Assembly (NCBI RefSeq): GCF_027627455.1
Contig: NZ_CP115483.1
Coordinates: forward strand, 2,728,001 to 2,792,000
Source: Sphingobacterium sp. SYP-B4668
GTDB lineage: Bacteria > Bacteroidota > Bacteroidia > Sphingobacteriales > Sphingobacteriaceae
DNA: 64,000 nucleotides
Direction: 5' to 3'
This document shows, one piece after another, positions 61,244 through 64,000 of this stretch (position 1 is the first letter of the stretch; each line of letters begins with the position of its first letter). Under the pieces are notes generated by a model. The model worked only from the letters and a program-made list of their open reading frames with translations. It was not told where the DNA came from and did no database searches. The translations under genes and the position numbers were made by a program.

Positions 61244-62028
61244 TGTCTGGTTATTTCATGTTGCGGATTGAGCAAGATTTGCTCTGTTGGTCCGAACTCT
61301 AGAATTTCGCCATTGTATACAAATGCAATGTAATCTGACACGCGTCTTGCCTGACGTAGGATGTGCGTCACCAGTACAATGGTGTAATCCTTTTTGAGTT
61401 CGATTAGTAGGTTTTCAATCGTCTGCGTTGATACGGGATCCAAGGCTGAAGTAGACTCGTCCCCAAGGATAATCTCGGGTTCCACAGCTAGTCCGCGAGC
61501 CAAACATAGCCGTTGTTGCTGGCCGATAGATAGTCGTGTAGCAGACTGGTCAAGCCTGTCCTTTACCTCTTCCCACAGTCCCACATTCCGAAGTTGATCT
61601 TCCACTATTTTATTCAATTTCTTTTTATCCCTCACCCCATGTATACGAGGTCCATATGCGATGTTGTCAAAGATTGACATAGGCAAAGGAAATGGTTTTT
61701 GGGAAAGAAGGCCCATTTTTTTTCGGATATGTGTCACCTCTGCACCTTTTGCATAGATATCTTCTCCATTTACCAATACGGAGCCCTTTACCTCGACTCC
61801 TTGTGTGTCGTCCAATAAACGATTGAGCGTTTTCAGAAGTGTCGTTTTACCACACCCCGAAGGTCCGATGATAGACGTTACAGAATTGTTCGGCAGTGCA
61901 AGATTGATATTTTTCAGGATATGATTGCCCTCCATGTATACATTGAGATCCTTGATCTCCAAATGAGGCATTCCCAAGGCTTTTATATCTTGTGTTTCTT
62001 CTGTTTCGCTTGTAGGATATGTGTACAT
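61219..62028 (-). CDS. pstB: Phosphate ABC transporter ATPase
   Basis: A 269-residue ATPase that powers phosphate import through PstCA. Walker A GPSGCGKTT is at 55-63; the signature reads LSIGQQQRLCLARGLA (Ile in place of Gly in LSGGQ) and Walker B ILGDESTSALDP (Ser for the usual Pro). Both are conservative changes in a gene otherwise typical of PstB, whose MSIFDNIAYGPRIHG segment is present. It overlaps the pstA end by 46 bp, an unusually long overlap; a later in-frame Met (residue 20, MPHLEIKDL) would shorten it and give a more usual length. Confidence 0.93.
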   Translation of the reverse strand: MYTYPTSETEETQDIKALGMPHLEIKDLNVYMEGNHILKNINLALPNNSVTSIIGPSGCGKTTLLKTLNRLLDDTQGVEVKGSVLVNGEDIYAKGAEVTHIRKKMGLLSQKPFPLPMSIFDNIAYGPRIHGVRDKKKLNKIVEDQLRNVGLWEEVKDRLDQSATRLSIGQQQRLCLARGLAVEPEIILGDESTSALDPVSTQTIENLLIELKKDYTIVLVTHILRQARRVSDYIAFVYNGEILEFGPTEQILLNPQHEITRQYVKGFIS

Positions 62029-62837
62029 AAAACGATGGTTAAAATGATAAATGATAGTATGAGTGCGGAAGCATACGCTCTACCTTGCACTTCTGGAATA
62101 GGACTACTTAATTGAAAAAAAATAGCCAATGGCAGAGTAGCAGCCGGTTCATCAATATATTTTGGAAGATTATCGCTGAATCCAGAGGTTAGTAGCACCC
62201 CGGCAACATCTCCTATAGAACGACCAAATGCAAGCAAGATAGCTGTTAGAATGCCTGGCTTGATATAACGGATGAAGATTTTAGCAACCTCCCAGCGGGT
62301 CGTTCCCAAAGAGAGTGTTACATGTTTAAGGTCTCCAGGTATTGTTTTGATAAGCTCATCCACCGTACGTACCACGATTGGCAATGTCAAGAAGGTAATG
62401 GTGATTATCCCGCCAAGTAGCGACGCCCGGATACCCATCCACACCATCAAGCTAAAAGCAACTGCCCCGTAGACAATGGAAGGTATGCCAAACAAAACGT
62501 CAAAAAGCAGTTTTGATAGCCTGGACAACCTAGATCCAGCTCGGATATAGATATTCATATATATTGCAATAGGTACCCCAATAAGCGTAGCCAAGAAAGT
62601 CGCGGCCCCTGCTAAATATAAAGAGCCCAATATCGCATTCAATACACCTCCCTCTTTGCCTATGTAAAATCCGCCTTGCGGTACCTGTGAAACCATTTCC
62701 CAAGATAAGTAGGGTAGCCCCTTGTACAAGATTGTTCCCAATATGAAAAACAAGGAAGCCGTCACCGTCATTCCTGATAAACGCATAAACAATTTTGCAA
62801 TGCGTTCTTTTAGAAGTCTTGTTTTGACACTAGCCAT
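61983..62837 (-). CDS. pstA: Phosphate ABC transporter permease
   Basis: A 284-residue inner-membrane permease with six hydrophobic helices. The ABC-interaction loop is present as TLSLGTTRWEVAKIFIRYIKPGILTAILLAFGRSIGDVAG (about 174-213), with the EAA-like G. The segment IPGDLKHVTLSLGTTRWE is shared with PstC (VPYEVKSASLSLGATKWE). It overlaps pstC by 8 bp and pstB by 46 bp, forming one operon. Confidence 0.93.
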   Translation of the reverse strand: MASVKTRLLKERIAKLFMRLSGMTVTASLFFILGTILYKGLPYLSWEMVSQVPQGGFYIGKEGGVLNAILGSLYLAGAATFLATLIGVPIAIYMNIYIRAGSRLSRLSKLLFDVLFGIPSIVYGAVAFSLMVWMGIRASLLGGIITITFLTLPIVVRTVDELIKTIPGDLKHVTLSLGTTRWEVAKIFIRYIKPGILTAILLAFGRSIGDVAGVLLTSGFSDNLPKYIDEPAATLPLAIFFQLSSPIPEVQGRAYASALILSFIILTIVLCTHILQAKQKKHKI

Positions 62838-63726
62838 TATATTTCCCTTCCAATTTATTCAAGATTAACCTAGATACTAGGTTGAACAATAATATAATCA
62901 CGAATAGCAGCAACGCTGCAAACATCAAAGCCGAATCGTAAAGTGGTATCGACATCATTTCTCCAAAGTTATTTGCTATCAATGCAGGTATGGGATATCC
63001 AGCATCAAAGATTGAAGTTGGTATCTTAGGTACGTTACCACATACCATTAGCACCGCGATGGTCTCCCCAAAAGCTCTGGAAATAGCCAGTACCGCTGCA
63101 GCAATGATTCCAGGCTTTGCCTTTATCAAGGTCACATGTTGAATAGTCTCCCATTTTGTAGCGCCTAATGATAAAGACGCGGATTTCACCTCGTAAGGAA
63201 TCGTTTGCAACACCTCTACCATTATACTGATCATGATGGGGAATATCATGACAGCAAGCACAATACCTCCAGCCAATACACTATACCCAGATGTATGTAT
63301 ACCAAACATAGGCGCTATGTATTCCTGTATCGCTGGTACTACAAAAAGTACACCCCATACACCATATAGTACCGGTGGGATTGCTGCAAGAGTATTCACC
63401 AAGGGTAGCATCATATTTTTTAGCGATACCGTTGCATATTCTGTTAAGTATACAGCTGTCAAAATACATAGCGGCGTAGCAATTACCAATGCAATCATTG
63501 TCACGGACAATGTACCCATTATAAACGGCAGGAATCCAAAATCTCCCTTCATAGGTGACCACACTTTTTGGGTCAGTAAAGAGATGATATTGGTAGATTC
63601 AAATAACGGGATTGATTTGATGGACAATCCGATACCGATGAGCGCAACAATGGAAATCGACAAGATTAGCAGTACAAATGTCGATCGTTGTATAATTTTG
63701 TCTTTTAGAAGTCTACTATTGAACAT
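62830..63726 (-). CDS. pstC: Phosphate ABC transporter permease
   Basis: A 298-residue permease with six membrane helices (first about 16-38). GDFGFLPFIMGTLSVTMIALVIATPLCILTAVYLTEYA and ASLSLGATKWETIQHVTLIKAKPGIIAAAVLAISRAFGETIAVLMVCGN are PstC hallmarks; the latter includes the Arg and Glu residues (RAFGET) implicated in phosphate passage in E. coli PstC. It overlaps pstS upstream by 11 bp and pstA downstream by 8 bp. Confidence 0.93.
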   Translation of the reverse strand: MFNSRLLKDKIIQRSTFVLLILSISIVALIGIGLSIKSIPLFESTNIISLLTQKVWSPMKGDFGFLPFIMGTLSVTMIALVIATPLCILTAVYLTEYATVSLKNMMLPLVNTLAAIPPVLYGVWGVLFVVPAIQEYIAPMFGIHTSGYSVLAGGIVLAVMIFPIMISIMVEVLQTIPYEVKSASLSLGATKWETIQHVTLIKAKPGIIAAAVLAISRAFGETIAVLMVCGNVPKIPTSIFDAGYPIPALIANNFGEMMSIPLYDSALMFAALLLFVIILLFNLVSRLILNKLEGKYNG

Positions 63727-64000
63727 TTTGTATTTTTTTCAGTTCTATATCTACAACATCTTGATGAAGTGGCACATATCCATTTTCAAGCAAGATACTC
63801 TGGGATTGCTTTTCCAAAACAAAAGCGATGAATTTTCTAATTAATGCAGACTCCGGTTTGCCACGGGTCACAAAAGTTAGATTTCTAGAAGGAGGAGAGG
63901 GGTACCTACCCTTAGATACCGCCTCCGTTAGGTCGTCGATCGAGCGATAGAAGCTTTCTTCTTCATCAATTTTTCCATTTTCATTCAGATCCAAAGGCAG
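63716..64000 (-). CDS. pstS: Phosphate-binding protein PstS, C-terminal part (cut by window edge)
   Basis: The last 94 residues of the periplasmic phosphate-binding protein; the reading frame is open to the end of the window. LPLDLNENGKIDEEESFY (an EF-hand-like loop seen in Bacteroidota PstS), RNLTFVTRGKP, and ALIRKFIAFVLEKQSQSILLENGYVPL are C-terminal PstS features. It overlaps the pstC start by 11 bp, so it is the upstream gene of the pst operon. Confidence 0.85.
   Translation of the reverse strand: MPLDLNENGKIDEEESFYRSIDDLTEAVSKGRYPSPPSRNLTFVTRGKPESALIRKFIAFVLEKQSQSILLENGYVPLHQDVVDIELKKIQNVQ

Overview
The window is a 64-kb chromosomal segment of a Bacteroidota bacterium, most likely of the Sphingobacteriaceae (Sphingobacterium-like). 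The reasons are: Bacteroidota-type promoters (TTG, about 19 bp, then TAnnTTTG) in front of several genes; Shine-Dalgarno-poor starts; GLPGLI-family proteins; an outer-membrane beta-barrel receptor with a carboxypeptidase-regulatory plug extension; S46 dipeptidyl-peptidase; a bacillithiol deacetylase (BshB1); DUF4294; and the spoT-fur-purA gene order. No tRNA, rRNA, CRISPR array, transposase or phage gene was recognised.

Layout. 1-4 kb: a small accessory-looking plus-strand stretch with a P-loop ATPase, meso-diaminopimelate dehydrogenase, a beta-hydroxyacid dehydrogenase and an APH(6)-like kinase. 4-13 kb: ABC-F ATPase, DUF2625, LOG-family protein, recR, an MFS carrier, a 5'-nucleotidase split over two overlapping genes in inverted domain order, and an alkylation-repair pair (AraC-Ogt fusion plus AlkB). 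13-17.4 kb: a divergent leucine/branched-chain acyl-CoA catabolism cluster (carboxylase beta subunit; acyl-CoA dehydrogenase, HMG-CoA lyase, enoyl-CoA hydratase). 17.5-20.6 kb: an operon of DUF4198, two small membrane proteins and a PepSY transmembrane protein, probably for iron. 20.7-27 kb: HdeD-like protein, aspartase, a pair of paralogous unknown membrane proteins, and a copper P-type ATPase with four metal-binding repeats. 27-36.5 kb: an unknown Bacteroidota protein with an 11-bp tandem repeat upstream, a DPP11-type peptidase, oxyR-clc, riboflavin synthase, an unexplained small transcription unit, and a secreted protein joining a GLPGLI-like domain to a PNGase F-like domain. 36.8-46 kb: a GMC dehydrogenase with a four-Cys motif and its small subunit, ychF, Rieske protein, SRPBCC protein, gpsA, hemF and a pair of M16 peptidases. 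46-54.6 kb (minus strand): exonuclease-GIY-YIG fusion, tcdA, tatD-like, pabB, purA, fur, relA/spoT. 54.8-64 kb: DUF4294, a 2-Cys glutathione peroxidase, bshB1, dgkA-like, receptor plus GLPGLI pair, and the pst phosphate transport operon running off the end (pstS is cut by the window edge).

How the genes work together. Most of the window is housekeeping. Coherent units are redox defence (OxyR; 2-Cys GPx next to bacillithiol synthesis; Fur), alkylation repair, leucine-type acyl-CoA degradation, probable iron acquisition, metal efflux, stringent response with purine synthesis, and phosphate uptake. The least explained items are the paralogous membrane-protein pair at 23.1-24.1 kb, the self-contained transcription unit at 34.4-34.8 kb, the GLPGLI-PNGase F fusion at 34.8-36.5 kb, and the 11-bp phased repeat at 28.2 kb. 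I did not find a clearly new multi-gene system; these are candidates, not demonstrations.
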